Below, piece after piece: positions 25,205-35,399 of a stretch of DNA of 64,000 nt. Below the pieces are notes generated by a model that worked only from the letters and a program-made list of their open reading frames with translations, made no database searches and had not been told where the DNA came from. Source of the stretch: Segatella copri (GTDB lineage: Bacteria; Bacteroidota; Bacteroidia; Bacteroidales; Bacteroidaceae); NCBI RefSeq assembly GCF_019249795.2, contig NZ_CP156891.1, positions 1,154,001 to 1,218,000 of the forward strand. Direction: 5' to 3'. Position 1 is the stretch's first letter. Every line of letters starts with the position of its first letter. The translations under genes and the position numbers were made by a program.

Positions 25205-26698
25205 CTAGAACTGATAATAAATGAACGGCTGTACACTCTCCTGAGAAGCCTCAACTACCATCTGCAGACAGATGATGAAGAGCAGCAGTTTGGTCACCCA
25301 AGGCAGAAGTATGAACCGCGCCTGAAGACGGTGATACTGGCGCTCGGTAAAGAGATAGCTCAGCATGACACCTATGATGCAAAGCGTCCAGGCAGGACGG
25401 GCATGGAAGAAAGGCACCAGATAATCGATACTGAAATCATTTGCCACCTTATCCCACATCTTCCCCAACACCCCCAAATCCTTAGCACGGAAGAACGACC
25501 AAGCAAAGCATATATATAAATAGGTGATGAGCCAGCTGAGGGAATTGCCAGCCAGCGTACGAGGAAAGCTTATGCCCAACTGACGGCTGAAGAACTTATG
25601 CACCACAAGTCCGAAACCATGAAGAGCACCCCAGATAACGAACATCCAGGAAGAGCCATGCCATAAGCCTGCCACCAGCATGGTGAGGAAGTTGTTGAAA
25701 TACATGCGCACCTTTCCCTTCCGGTTTCCACCCAGCGGAATATACACATAATCGCGGAACCAGAAGGAAAGTGAGATGTGCCAGCGATGCCAAAACTCGG
25801 TAACCGAGAGTGAGCAGTAAGGGAAATAGAAGTTGTCGGGTAGATAGAAACCCAGGATGGCTGCCACACCGATACTCATATCGCTGTATCCCGAGAAATC
25901 GAGGAAGATCTGGACAGGGTATCCGAAGAGTGCTGCCAGATTCTCGAAACCCGAGAAGGTTTGCGGCGCATCAAACACCCAGTTGTTGAACTGTGCGATA
26001 TAATCGCTCAGCATATTCTTTTTGACCAGTCCCAGCATGATGAGAAAGAGTCCCGTCCACAGCATTCTACTGGAAGCCTGTTCGTTTCGTTTCAGTCTGG
26101 GTATCAGATTGGCGGCACGGGTGATAGGACCCGCCATCAGCAGCGGAAAGAAGGTGAGATAGAAGCAATATTCCAGGAGCGTTACCTCCATGTCGAACTT
26201 ACGCTTATAGGTATCTACCGCATAGCTGATAGCCTGGAAGGTATAGAACGAGATACCTACAGGCAGAGCGATAGACTGCAGGGAGAAGTTGGTGCTGAAC
26301 ATCTCGTTGACTACATCGCCAATGATGAAATTGGTATATTTGAAATAGCACAGCAGAGTCAGGTCTACAAGCACCACGAAGGTGAGCAGCGCCTTGCGCG
26401 CCTTCCCTTCATGCAGTCTCATTTCCTGGGTTACGGCATAATTGATGCAAGCCGTAAGCGGCAGCATCCACATCACCATTCCGTTCACCTTATAGGCAAA
26501 AAAAAGGCTGAAGCAGATGACATACATCATCATGGCTGTGCGCGAATAGCTCTTGAGCAGGGTATAAATGGCAAGGAAGAAGATGAAGAGCAGCGCAAAC
26601 GGAATGCTGCCCATCATCAGCGGAGAATCTGCCTGATAAACAAACAGCCGCCCTATCCAATGCCACAAGGCACTTATTTCGAATGTTGAATAATTCAT
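25205..26698 (-). CDS. MBOAT family O-acyltransferase (AlgI-like)
   Basis: 497 residues, about ten to twelve membrane helices. The MBOAT histidine is visible in GLWHGSSWMFVIWGALHG, and EFWHRWHISLSFWFRDY matches the AlgI/DltB group. These proteins move acyl, mostly acetyl, groups across the inner membrane onto polysaccharides. The SGNH protein 37 bases upstream is its probable partner. The acceptor polymer is unknown. Confidence 0.9.
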   Translation of the reverse strand: MNYSTFEISALWHWIGRLFVYQADSPLMMGSIPFALLFIFFLAIYTLLKSYSRTAMMMYVICFSLFFAYKVNGMVMWMLPLTACINYAVTQEMRLHEGKARKALLTFVVLVDLTLLCYFKYTNFIIGDVVNEMFSTNFSLQSIALPVGISFYTFQAISYAVDTYKRKFDMEVTLLEYCFYLTFFPLLMAGPITRAANLIPRLKRNEQASSRMLWTGLFLIMLGLVKKNMLSDYIAQFNNWVFDAPQTFSGFENLAALFGYPVQIFLDFSGYSDMSIGVAAILGFYLPDNFYFPYCSLSVTEFWHRWHISLSFWFRDYVYIPLGGNRKGKVRMYFNNFLTMLVAGLWHGSSWMFVIWGALHGFGLVVHKFFSRQLGISFPRTLAGNSLSWLITYLYICFAWSFFRAKDLGVLGKMWDKVANDFSIDYLVPFFHARPAWTLCIIGVMLSYLFTERQYHRLQARFILLPWVTKLLLFIICLQMVVEASQESVQPFIYYQF

Positions 26699-26735
26699 TT
26701 GTCTGTTCTGAAGATATTATTTATTGAACTCTTTC

Positions 26736-27680
26736 TTATATGGAGTCTTTATGGGTTACATGCTTTACCGCTGGAACCGTCTTGTCAGCAGCAGCCGGAG
26801 ACGTTTTTCCTGCAGTTGCAGGTTCCTTGGTTGCAGCAGAACTTTCTGGGGTTTCAGGCACAGTTTCCTCAACAGGCATAGAAAGAGAATCCTTCTTCAC
26901 AGCCGTACTGTCAGCCCTGTGTTTTGTTCCAGGAGGCAAGATGGTAATCTGTCTGTATCTGCGGTCACGCTTATCCGGCATTTCCAATCGGAACGGATGC
27001 ACACAATGCCCGCTATTCATCCACTCTACAATCTTATCCATCCACATGGCAGATGAAGCCATAGTCGGATGCCGGCCGTCTTTCTGGCGTTCGAAGGTAA
27101 GTTTGTAACTAGGATAATAGCCTCGTGGTCCCATCACCTCACGGAGGAGTTTGTTATATCCATTATCCTCACACCAGTTTGGCGGACCGATCCATATCGT
27201 CGGAATATTACCAATCTTGCTCAGGATGGCACGGATGCGTTTTTCACATCCCTTCATATCAGACGTATATAGTTCGTTACTGCCCAGACATACAAAGACA
27301 TAGGTAGGTTTGATACGTTGGATATAATGCTGCAGGGTATCGGTAGTAGCCCAGTTTCTGGTGTCCGAACTCACCCAGGTAATACAGGTGAGCTTATGAC
27401 CGTTCTTGTTGGCATAATCAGCCAGTCGCAGACCTAGATATTCCGACATCGAGTCGCCGAAGATCAGTACTCGCTGCGCCGCCGTATCCACGGGTTCCTT
27501 TATCATGCTGTCAGCCTTTTCCTCTTCAGCAAGTTCTGCCTCGCTTTTACCGGTGAGCGCATCCATTCCAATCTGTTTCAGCGGAATGTTTTCAGCCACT
27601 TGCTCTGGAATAAAGGCATAAGCCAGCAGTCCTCCAATGGCTACTGCCAGCAGGGCTATCATTTTCCAGGTTTCTTTCAT
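26736..27680 (-). CDS. Membrane-anchored SGNH/GDSL hydrolase-like protein
   Basis: 314 residues: one N-terminal membrane helix (about 7-25), SGNH domain with FGDSMSE (Ser in block I, near 73-79), LGSNE (block III) and DGRHPT (block V, Asp and His), then a Pro/Ala/Thr/Lys-rich tail (about 265-314). All catalytic blocks are present. With the MBOAT protein directly downstream, it probably attaches or removes acyl groups on an exported polysaccharide, as in PatA/PatB or AlgI/AlgX-type pairs. Confidence 0.8.
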   Translation of the reverse strand: MKETWKMIALLAVAIGGLLAYAFIPEQVAENIPLKQIGMDALTGKSEAELAEEEKADSMIKEPVDTAAQRVLIFGDSMSEYLGLRLADYANKNGHKLTCITWVSSDTRNWATTDTLQHYIQRIKPTYVFVCLGSNELYTSDMKGCEKRIRAILSKIGNIPTIWIGPPNWCEDNGYNKLLREVMGPRGYYPSYKLTFERQKDGRHPTMASSAMWMDKIVEWMNSGHCVHPFRLEMPDKRDRRYRQITILPPGTKHRADSTAVKKDSLSMPVEETVPETPESSAATKEPATAGKTSPAAADKTVPAVKHVTHKDSI

Positions 27681-27733
27681 TTTGTATCTTTAATGAGTTT
27701 TAGTTATTCTTTTTCTTATACATTCGCCCGACA

Positions 27734-28399
27734 TTACAGCTGAAAGGGAGTGAGCACATTGAGCAACTTTCCGAAATCGGCCTTCGAGATGCGCCTTCCT
27801 CTCAAGCTGCGCACCTGCGGATAGTCTTCGAAATAGTTCTCCATCGTAGTATACCACTGATGAGAAACCACTTCCCTGACCGTCTTCAGTTGATTTTCGA
27901 TGCGACGGGCAAAACTCGGATTCACTCTCGAGAGATAATGTCTTCCATCATTCATCTCGATGGCAAGCATCAGATAAATTTGCGGTCCCTTCTTCTCTTT
28001 CCTGCTTTTTACAGTTTCACTTACTTTCCAGCCCTTAGTGGATGTCGATACTCTGATATCCCAGCCATACTGGCTGTTGAGCTTATCCATCAGTCCCTTG
28101 AACACAATCCCGTGAGCCGAGGTATCTTTCAGTCCCGTATAACCGATGATGTAATGTATCATCTCGTGGAGCAAGACACTCTTTGCCTGTTTGTCGGTCA
28201 TATCATAATAAGTAGACATGGAGAGCTTGAAATCGTAGAGCTTGGTGCGTCCCCATCTGGAGGCCCGCTTATAGGCAAGTTGCCCCAACCGAGTCTTGGC
28301 ATGAGTAAGTCCGAGTTCAGGAACAGGCAGTTTTCCCCCGAAATATTCCTGGTCGAAACGCCTGAACCACTCCTCCATCCATTCTATTGTAACAATCAT
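27734..28399 (-). CDS. SprT-like zinc metalloprotein
   Basis: 221 residues from the ATG at 28397-28399; a TTG 18 bases upstream is less likely. The zinc site is HEMIH (78-82) with a third His near 96 (SAHG), as in SprT/Spartan proteins. The domain spans about 5-150. Eukaryotic Spartan cleaves DNA-protein crosslinks; the bacterial role is uncertain. It is divergent from potA. Confidence 0.85.
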   Translation of the reverse strand: MIVTIEWMEEWFRRFDQEYFGGKLPVPELGLTHAKTRLGQLAYKRASRWGRTKLYDFKLSMSTYYDMTDKQAKSVLLHEMIHYIIGYTGLKDTSAHGIVFKGLMDKLNSQYGWDIRVSTSTKGWKVSETVKSRKEKKGPQIYLMLAIEMNDGRHYLSRVNPSFARRIENQLKTVREVVSHQWYTTMENYFEDYPQVRSLRGRRISKADFGKLLNVLTPFQL

Positions 28400-28457
28400 G
28401 TATGTATATTTATTCAATAATTATTCAGTTCTGTATATCAGATACTACAAAACGTTT

Positions 28458-28466
28458 GCAAAGATA
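28458..28466 (-). promoter_or_regulatory. Promoter -7 box of the sprT-like gene
   Basis: The minus strand reads TATCTTTGC. It lies 43 bases from the opposing potA box, so the two promoters share one region. Confidence 0.65.
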
Positions 28467-28508
28467 CAACTTTTTCTTTGTTTCTTTCAATATTTATCGA
28501 AAAATGAG

Positions 28509-28517
28509 TAACTTTGC
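28509..28517 (+). promoter_or_regulatory. Promoter -7 box of potABCD
   Basis: TAACTTTGC 20 bases before the ATG at 28537. It overlaps the upstream in-frame ATGs and so rules out a start at 28402 or 28504. Confidence 0.7.
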
Positions 28518-28536
28518 ACGCAAATTTACAACAAAA

Positions 28537-29940
28537 ATGAACAAGACAGCACAGCATATCATAGATATTAAGAATGTGTCGAAAAGATTTGGCGAGAAAA
28601 CAGCCCTCAACAACATCAATCTCTATGTGAGAAAGGGCGAATTTATGACCATTCTGGGTCCTTCGGGATGCGGAAAAACGACATTATTGAGACTTTTGGC
28701 AGGGTTTGAAACCGCCAGCGAAGGCATCATCACCATCGCCGGCAACGATATTACTAACCTTCCTCCTTACAAGCGAAATGTGAACACGGTATTCCAGAAA
28801 TACGCTCTGTTCCCTCATCTCAACGTTTACGACAATATCGCCTTCGGTTTGAAGCTCAAGCACACACCGAAGGAAGAGATTTTGCCGAAGGTAAAACGTG
28901 CCCTGAAGATGGTAAACATGAGTGATTATGAATATCGTGATGTCAACTCGCTTTCGGGCGGTCAGCAGCAGCGTATCGCCATCGCCCGTGCCATTGTCAA
29001 CGAACCTGAAGTTCTTCTCCTGGATGAACCGCTTGCAGCACTCGACCTCAAGATGCGTAAAGACATGCAGCTGGAATTGAAGCAGATGCACGAACGCCTG
29101 GGCATTACCTTCGTATACGTAACTCACGACCAGGAAGAAGCCCTCACCCTGAGCAATACCATCGTGGTGATGAGCGAGGGAGAGATACAGCAGATAGGTA
29201 CACCTACCGATATCTACAACGAACCAGCCAATGCTTTCGTAGCCGACTTTATCGGCGAGAGCAATATTCTCTGCGGAACGATGGTCCACGACTGTCTGGT
29301 GAATGTGGCAGGTACTGAACTGCCTTGTGTAGACAAGGGCTTCGGCTGCAACCAGGAAGTGGATGTCGTGATACGTCCTGAGGATATAGAAGTTTCCACC
29401 GATACCACCCACGCCCAGTTTGTGGGCAAGATAACCTCTTCTATCTTCAAGGGAGTACACTACGAGATGCTGGCAGAAACCGAGAAGGGCAATGAATTTC
29501 TCATCCAGAACTACAAGCATTTCGAAGTAGGCCAGACGATAGGAATGAGCGTGATACCCGACAATATTCACATCATGAAGAAGGAGCGCATCACCAATAC
29601 CTTCGATGCAAAGGTAAACGGCGACGGAACAATAGAATTCCTGGGATGCGAATACCAGATGGAGATTCCGGAAGAAATAAAGGACAAGATTCAGACCGAT
29701 GAAAACGGAAACGAAACCATCCGGGTGAACGTGCCTTTCAACAAGATAGAACTCTTCGACAACGAGAGCGAAGGCACCTTTACAGGCAACATCAGCTTCA
29801 TTCTCTACAAGGGCGACCACTATCATCTCACCATAGATACCGACTGGGGCGAGAAGCTCTATGTAGATACACAGGATGTATGGGATTTAGGCGATCATGT
29901 GGCTATCACCATTCCTCAGGAGAATATTTCGTTTGAATAA
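28537..29940 (+). CDS. potA: Spermidine/putrescine ABC transporter ATP-binding protein
   Basis: 467 residues. Walker [10 protein letters not shown], signature LSGGQQQR, Walker B LLLDEP and the switch His in THDQEE are all present (about 38-210). Two TOBE-like stretches follow, one at about 300-350 and one near the C-terminus ([17 protein letters not shown]). Typical PotA has about 370-380 residues with one TOBE region, so this protein is enlarged. It powers polyamine import with the three genes downstream. Confidence 0.92.
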   Translation: MNKTAQHIIDIKNVSKRFGEKTALNNINLYVRKGEFMTILGPSGCGKTTLLRLLAGFETASEGIITIAGNDITNLPPYKRNVNTVFQKYALFPHLNVYDNIAFGLKLKHTPKEEILPKVKRALKMVNMSDYEYRDVNSLSGGQQQRIAIARAIVNEPEVLLLDEPLAALDLKMRKDMQLELKQMHERLGITFVYVTHDQEEALTLSNTIVVMSEGEIQQIGTPTDIYNEPANAFVADFIGESNILCGTMVHDCLVNVAGTELPCVDKGFGCNQEVDVVIRPEDIEVSTDTTHAQFVGKITSSIFKGVHYEMLAETEKGNEFLIQNYKHFEVGQTIGMSVIPDNIHIMKKERITNTFDAKVNGDGTIEFLGCEYQMEIPEEIKDKIQTDENGNETIRVNVPFNKIELFDNESEGTFTGNISFILYKGDHYHLTIDTDWGEKLYVDTQDVWDLGDHVAITIPQENISFE

Positions 29941-29971
29941 AAATTATTAATTCCTAATTATCAATTATAAA

Positions 29972-30757
29972 TTGAACATTATCAAGTTTATCTCTTCGCG
30001 ACAAAGCTGGTCGATACCTTACGCCATCTTTGCAGCGATATTTGTGGTACTGCCATTGCTTCTCATCGTAGTGTTCGCATTTACCGATGAGAACGGAGCC
30101 CTGACGCTCTACAACTTCCAGAAGTTCCTGGCACACCCCGAAGCCATCAACACCTTTGTGTATTCGATAGGCATCGCCATTCTCAACACCCTGCTCTGCA
30201 TTCTGCTGGGCTATCCGGCCGCCTATATTCTGACACAAACCAGAATGAAGTATGCCAACACCATCGTCATGCTCTTCATTCTGCCGATGTGGGTAAACAT
30301 CCTGGTGCGCACACTTGCCACCGTGGCCCTCTTCGATTTTGCCGACCTTCCGCTGGGTGAGGGCGCCCTCCTGTTCGGTATGGTCTACAACTTCATCCCA
30401 TTCATGATTTACCCCATCTACAACACCCTGCAGAAGATGGACCGCAGCTATATCGAAGCAGCCGAAGACCTGGGAGCATCGCCTTGGCAGCAGTTCTTCA
30501 AGGTCATCCTGCCCCTCTCCATGCCGGGCGTAGCAAGTGGCATCCTGATGGTATTCATGCCAACCATCTCTACCTTCGCTATCTCCGAACTGCTGACGAT
30601 GAACAACATCAAGCTCTTCGGTACCACCATCCAGGAGAACATCAACAATTCGATGTGGAACTACGGTGCAGCCCTCTCGCTCATCATGCTTTTCCTCATC
30701 GGCGCCTCCACCCTCATCGCAGGTGATGGCAGTAAACAGGAAGGAGGTATCAGATGA
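29972..30757 (+). CDS. potB: Polyamine ABC transporter permease PotB
   Basis: 261 residues, six membrane helices. The EAA loop EAAEDLGASPWQQFFKVILP contacts the ATPase. The start is a TTG at 29972, since no ATG lies upstream in frame near the beginning; a 31-base gap separates it from potA. It overlaps potC by 4 bases. Confidence 0.88.
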   Translation: MNIIKFISSRQSWSIPYAIFAAIFVVLPLLLIVVFAFTDENGALTLYNFQKFLAHPEAINTFVYSIGIAILNTLLCILLGYPAAYILTQTRMKYANTIVMLFILPMWVNILVRTLATVALFDFADLPLGEGALLFGMVYNFIPFMIYPIYNTLQKMDRSYIEAAEDLGASPWQQFFKVILPLSMPGVASGILMVFMPTISTFAISELLTMNNIKLFGTTIQENINNSMWNYGAALSLIMLFLIGASTLIAGDGSKQEGGIR

Positions 30758-31575
30758 TGCAGTCATTATTCAGTAAGGATATGATGAAGAAAGTATTCTG
30801 TCAGGGCTATCTCTGGTTGCTCCTGCTGCTACTCTACTCCCCTATCTTCATCATCATTATCTTCTCGTTTACAGAAGCGAAGGTGATGGGCAACTGGACG
30901 GGTTTCTCGCTACAGCTCTACAAGAATCTCTTTGCCGAAGGTACACACCATTCGCTCACAGCGGCACTGGTCAATACCGTAACCATCGCCCTGATTACCG
31001 CAACCGTATCCACGCTCTTCGGAACCCTGACAGCCATCAGCATCTACAACCTGCGCAACCGCTATGCACGTAATGCCATACAGTTTGTCAACAATATTCC
31101 GATACTAAACGGCGACATCATCATCGGTATCTCGCTCTTCCTGCTCTTCATCACGCTGGGCATTCCGCAGGGGTATACTACCGTAGTACTCTCGCATATC
31201 ACCTTCTGTCTGCCATACGTTATCCTGAGTGTGATGCCAAGACTGAAGCAGATGAATCCGAACCTCTATGAGGCGGCACTCGATCTGGGCGCCTCTCCGA
31301 TGCAGGCACTTCGCAAGGTCATCATCCCAGAGATATTGCCGGGTATGATTTCCGGTTTCATGCTTGCCATCACGATGAGTATCGATGACTTCGCCGTCAC
31401 CATCTTCACGATAGGTAACGAAGGTCTGGAAACCCTCTCCACATTCATCTATGCCGATGCAAGAAAGGGAGGACTAACTCCAGAACTTCGTCCGCTGAGT
31501 ACCATCATCTTCGTACTGGTACTGGTGATGCTGATTATCATCAACAAACGTTCTGAGAAAAATAAGAAGAAATGA
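30754..31575 (+). CDS. potC: Polyamine ABC transporter permease PotC
   Basis: 273 residues with six membrane helices and the EAA loop EAALDLGASPMQALRKVIIP. The start overlaps the potB stop by 4 bases (ATGA), as does the next gene at the other end. It forms the channel with PotB. Confidence 0.9.
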   Translation: MMQSLFSKDMMKKVFCQGYLWLLLLLLYSPIFIIIIFSFTEAKVMGNWTGFSLQLYKNLFAEGTHHSLTAALVNTVTIALITATVSTLFGTLTAISIYNLRNRYARNAIQFVNNIPILNGDIIIGISLFLLFITLGIPQGYTTVVLSHITFCLPYVILSVMPRLKQMNPNLYEAALDLGASPMQALRKVIIPEILPGMISGFMLAITMSIDDFAVTIFTIGNEGLETLSTFIYADARKGGLTPELRPLSTIIFVLVLVMLIIINKRSEKNKKK

Positions 31576-32963
31576 GAATGAAGAACAAGATATTATTAGG
31601 AGTCAGTGGAGTAAAAGGAGTTAAGACAATCGTCTTTCTCTTTCTTTGCCTGCTGATGATTCTGCCGCTCTCTTCCTGTTACAACAAAGAGAACCGCGAG
31701 GAGATTCTGAAGGTTTACAACTGGGCTGATTATATAGATGAAGACGTTCTTGCCAACTTCCCGAAATGGTATGAACAGCAGACCGGCAAGAAGATCCGAG
31801 TTATCTACCAGACCTTCGACATCAATGAGGTGATGCTTACCAAGATAGAGCGAGGTCATGAAGACTACGACGTGGTATGCCCGTCAGAATATATCATCGA
31901 GCGCATGCTCCGCAAAGACCTTCTCCTGCCTATCGACACCGCCTTCGGCAAGACGCCCAACTATATCAGCAACGTATCACCATACATTGTTGAGCAGATA
32001 GATGCCACCTCCAACAATGGCCGCATCGCCCACCATTATGCCGTGCCTTACATGTGGGGAACCTGTGGCATCCTATATAATAAGGTGCACGTACCTATAA
32101 ATGATGCACAAACCTGGGGAACTTTATGGAACAGAAAATATCAGGGCAAACTCCTGATGAAGGATTCCTACCGCGACTCCTATGGCACCGCCCTCATCTG
32201 GGCACACCGCAAAGACCTGGAAGCAGGCAAGGTGACCATACCACAGCTGATGAACGACTATTCACCCGCTGCCGTAGCCACAGTAGAGAAAGAGCTGAAA
32301 GCTCTGAAGCCAAACATTGAAGGATGGGAAGCCGACTTCGGCAAGGAGACCATGACCAAAGGCAAAGCCTATCTCAACATGACCTGGAGCGGTGATGCCG
32401 TCTGGGCTATTGAAGAAGCCGGGAAAGTGGGTGTAGAACTGGGATATGAGGTACCGAAAGAAGGAAGCAATGTATGGTTCGACGGTTGGGTAATCCCTAA
32501 ATATTCCCGCAATCCGAAGGCTGCCGCCTATTTCATCAACTATCTCTGTCAGGAAGACGTGGCACTCGCTAATATGGAGACTACAGGATATGTGAGCAGC
32601 GTGGCAGGCAAGAAAGTATTAGAAGCTATGAGCGATACTGAGGCTTATCCCCAACCTGTAAATCTGGCCTACTTCTTTGGCGAGGAAGGCAGGAATGCCC
32701 ATCTCAACCCTATCATGTATCCAGACAGCAGCATAGTAGCCCGATGCGCCATGATTCATGATGCCGGCGATCATACTCCCGAGGTATTGGATATGTGGTC
32801 GAAGGTGAAGGGAGACAATCTGGGCGGCGGCATCGTTATCTTCCTGCTGGCCGTAGTCCTTGCCCTCACGGTATTCGTTGCCATCAAGAAATATGAGCAT
32901 TACAAGCACAGAAGGCTGTCAAGAAAACACCGCAGAAGACATGTGGTAAAGGTAAAAGGGTAA
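31572..32963 (+). CDS. potD: Polyamine-binding lipoprotein PotD with C-terminal membrane helix
   Basis: 463 residues. A lipobox (LPLSSC, Cys36) is followed by the PotD fold, with LKVYNWADYIDEDV near 46-59 and VWFDGWVIPKYS near 298. Unusually, a hydrophobic segment (about 418-438, IFLLAVVLALTVFVAIK) and a strongly basic tail follow the binding domain. The usual protein ends after the binding fold at about 350 residues. It overlaps potC by 4 bases. Confidence 0.9.
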   Translation: MRMKNKILLGVSGVKGVKTIVFLFLCLLMILPLSSCYNKENREEILKVYNWADYIDEDVLANFPKWYEQQTGKKIRVIYQTFDINEVMLTKIERGHEDYDVVCPSEYIIERMLRKDLLLPIDTAFGKTPNYISNVSPYIVEQIDATSNNGRIAHHYAVPYMWGTCGILYNKVHVPINDAQTWGTLWNRKYQGKLLMKDSYRDSYGTALIWAHRKDLEAGKVTIPQLMNDYSPAAVATVEKELKALKPNIEGWEADFGKETMTKGKAYLNMTWSGDAVWAIEEAGKVGVELGYEVPKEGSNVWFDGWVIPKYSRNPKAAAYFINYLCQEDVALANMETTGYVSSVAGKKVLEAMSDTEAYPQPVNLAYFFGEEGRNAHLNPIMYPDSSIVARCAMIHDAGDHTPEVLDMWSKVKGDNLGGGIVIFLLAVVLALTVFVAIKKYEHYKHRRLSRKHRRRHVVKVKG

Positions 32964-33085
32964 AAAGGTAAAAAAGTAAAAGGGGGAAGAGAGGGGAAAA
33001 CCTATTTTATAGGGGAAAATGAACATTTTTTGAAGGAAAAGAGAAAAAAGTGCCGAAAAAATTTGGTAATATCAAATAAAAGCAT

Positions 33086-33094
33086 TACCTTTGC
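33086..33094 (+). promoter_or_regulatory. Promoter -7 box of tRNA-Tyr
   Basis: TACCTTTGC with TTTG 20 bases upstream, a near-consensus spacing. Confidence 0.7.
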
Positions 33095-33120
33095 ACTCGC
33101 TTTTGAGATATAAAGCTTTT

Positions 33121-33202
33121 GGGTAGTTACCAGAGTGGCCAAATGGGGCAGACTGTAAATCTGCTGGCTATGCCTTCGGTGGTTCGAATCCATCACTACC
33201 CA
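33121..33202 (+). tRNA. tRNA-Tyr (GTA)
   Basis: Acceptor stem GGGTAGT with ACTACCC (33195-33201), anticodon arm GCAGA-CTGTAAA-TCTGC with anticodon GTA at 33155-33157, a long class II variable arm and T-loop GGTTCGAATCC. CCA is not encoded. Confidence 0.95.
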
Positions 33203-33233
33203 CTTTTCCCAAAAAATAACTCAAAAATTTAAG

Positions 33234-33270
33234 AGTCCGACTTTCGAGAGAGAGCCGGACTTTTTCTTTT
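33234..33270 (+). terminator. Terminator after tRNA-Tyr
   Basis: AGTCCG (33234-33239) pairs with CGGACT (33256-33261), followed by TTTTTCTTTT. Confidence 0.7.
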
Positions 33271-33304
33271 CATATAAATCCTGAACAAAAGAAGAAGAGT
33301 AATA

Positions 33305-34837
33305 TTACTCTCCTTCTACCTGCGTCTTTGGCCAGTTCACGAGATAGAGCATCTCTGTGGCTCGTGTAAATGCAGTATAGAGCCAGTGGATATAATCGGG
33401 AGTAAGCATTTCATCCGTCATATAGCCCTGGTCTACATAGACATGCGACCACTGTCCACCCTGCGCTTTATGACAGGTAACAGCATAGGCAAACTTCACT
33501 TGCAGAGCATTGAAATATGGGTCTTGCCGGATTGCCTTCATACGGTCTGCCTTCAGTGGTATATCCTGATAATCTTCCTCTATCTTACGGAAAAGCTGCT
33601 CTTGCTGATCATGGGTCAAAGCAGAAGCCTCACTCGTCAAGGTATCCAGCAATACCGTAGCCTCCAGTTCATAATTATCATAATCGGGAAATTTCAACAG
33701 AAGGGTGGCAAAATGAAAACCATAGAGTTCGATGCGACGACTCACCTTCATCACCTTCGCCCTATCTCCATTAGCCAGAAAAGCAGGAATCTCATGACTT
33801 GAAACTTCGTTACTTTGAACTGTATGATTAGCTAAAGTATTAAATTTTTCACTCTTCACTTTTCGTTCTTCACTTAATTGCCTTTCCTTTATCTTCTTTC
33901 TTTCTTCCTCCATCCAATAATAATTGTTCTTCACAATCATCAGCATGTCGCCACTCTCCAGTTCCTCTTCCCTATCAAGCACCATGTTGCGGATGCCCTG
34001 GTTGAAGATGTTGGCGCGCTTGTTGCTACGAGTCACAACAATGGTATCGTCCAGTCCTACATGATGATAACTGTCGCCAAGAGCCTCGATGAGTTCTGCA
34101 CCCGGCATCTCCCTGATATCCGAGAAACCGGAGAAACGGATTTTAGGCAGTTGGGTAATGTCATCGTGGGTAATCATCTGACGGATGCGGGTAGCATTAA
34201 AGAGAATACCCGACTGCTGACTCTGGCGGACTACCTCGTTCAAATCGCACTCATAAACCGACAGTCCATATCCCTGGAGCATCGCAGCAGAAAGGGCTGG
34301 TGATTCTTCCTCACCAACAGGAGGCAACTGTGCCTTATCGCCAATCAGCAAGAGGCGGTCGTTACGTCCCTGATACACAAAATGAATCAGATCATCTAGC
34401 AGACAACCGCTGCCAAAGGTGGTTCCGCCCAATCCCAGATTGGCAATCATCGAAGCCTCATCCACCATAAAAAGCGTATCAGTATAGAGATTATCATTGA
34501 GATTGAACTGTCCATCCACTCCGGCAAACGCCTTTTCGCGATAGATGCGGCGATGAATGGTATAGGCAGGCATCCCGCTGTTCAGAGAGAAAACCTTAGC
34601 CGCCCTACCCGTAGGAGCAAGGAGCATCACCTTCTGGCGAACAGCACGGAGCGTACGGACGATAGCACCCGAGAGCGACGTCTTACCGGTACCCGCACTA
34701 CCCCGGAGAATCATCACAGCATGAGGATTACTATCCGTCATAAACTGCACGAAAACATCGAGCGCCTGAGCCTGTTCTGAGGTTGGCGGAAAGCCAAATT
34801 GCTGTAATATCTGATATTTTAACTCTTCAATGTTCAT
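33305..34837 (-). CDS. RecD-like DNA helicase
   Basis: 510 residues. Walker A GSAGTGKT (46-53), the DEAS motif in MVDEAS, and later superfamily 1 motifs including AYAVTCHKAQG and YTAFTRA. It lacks a RecB/RecC neighbour, so it is probably one of the stand-alone RecD2-like helicases of Bacteroidota. It unwinds DNA using ATP. The start is the ATG at 34835-34837. Confidence 0.85.
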   Translation of the reverse strand: MNIEELKYQILQQFGFPPTSEQAQALDVFVQFMTDSNPHAVMILRGSAGTGKTSLSGAIVRTLRAVRQKVMLLAPTGRAAKVFSLNSGMPAYTIHRRIYREKAFAGVDGQFNLNDNLYTDTLFMVDEASMIANLGLGGTTFGSGCLLDDLIHFVYQGRNDRLLLIGDKAQLPPVGEEESPALSAAMLQGYGLSVYECDLNEVVRQSQQSGILFNATRIRQMITHDDITQLPKIRFSGFSDIREMPGAELIEALGDSYHHVGLDDTIVVTRSNKRANIFNQGIRNMVLDREEELESGDMLMIVKNNYYWMEEERKKIKERQLSEERKVKSEKFNTLANHTVQSNEVSSHEIPAFLANGDRAKVMKVSRRIELYGFHFATLLLKFPDYDNYELEATVLLDTLTSEASALTHDQQEQLFRKIEEDYQDIPLKADRMKAIRQDPYFNALQVKFAYAVTCHKAQGGQWSHVYVDQGYMTDEMLTPDYIHWLYTAFTRATEMLYLVNWPKTQVEGE

Positions 34838-34854
34838 ATTTCGAAAACTTTTAG

Positions 34855-34863
34855 TATCTTTGC
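34855..34863 (+). promoter_or_regulatory. Promoter -7 box of the 34915 gene
   Basis: TATCTTTGC 51 bases before the start. Confidence 0.65.
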
Positions 34864-34914
34864 AGAAAATTTACTGCACCTATTTGCTATGCAAAAGTAA
34901 TAATACTTTTTGAA

Positions 34915-35394
34915 ATGAGAAAAAGAATAAAGAATAATTATATTTTGGGAGCATGCGTCATCATCATGATGCTACTCTGTATTCTGAGTGTGAGCCAGCC
35001 CATCCGCTTCCAGAAGGCCATGGCTAGCAGAGAAGCAGAGGTGAAGGAGAAACTGATGCAGATACGTCAGGCTGAAGAGAAATACAAGGCGAAACACGGC
35101 GTATATACAGGAGATTTTCCGACACTGGTAAAAGGCAAGTACTTACAGGAAGATGCTCAATACATTCCCTATGCCGACGGTAAGAAGTTTACACTTGCTG
35201 CCACGGTTATCGTAGGAAAAAGCGGTAAGCAGATTCCGGTGATGGAATGTGGGGCCGGTTATGAAACCTTCCTCGACGGACTTGATGAAGGTTCCATCCA
35301 GCAGAAGATAGAGGAGGCCAACTATGCCGGCAACTATCCCGGACTCAAGATAGGCGATTTAACGACAGATAATAACAACGCAGGTAATTGGTAA
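34915..35394 (+). CDS. Membrane-anchored pseudopilin-like protein, unknown
   Basis: 159 residues: one N-terminal helix (about 8-28), then a charged helix and a strand domain beginning EEKYKAKHGVYTGDF. This arrangement recalls pseudopilins, but the prepilin cleavage site is not evident. The last bases adjoin the DUF3822 gene, 5 bases apart, so they are co-transcribed. Function unknown. Confidence 0.7.
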   Translation: MRKRIKNNYILGACVIIMMLLCILSVSQPIRFQKAMASREAEVKEKLMQIRQAEEKYKAKHGVYTGDFPTLVKGKYLQEDAQYIPYADGKKFTLAATVIVGKSGKQIPVMECGAGYETFLDGLDEGSIQQKIEEANYAGNYPGLKIGDLTTDNNNAGNW

Positions 35395-35399
35395 CAGAT

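Noticed and set aside
28402-28536. Longer PotA starting at 28402
   Set aside because: The promoter -7 box at 28509-28517 lies inside that extension and the added sequence is unlike PotA.
28684-29826. 380-codon frame antisense to potA
   Set aside because: Shadow of a clear ABC ATPase.
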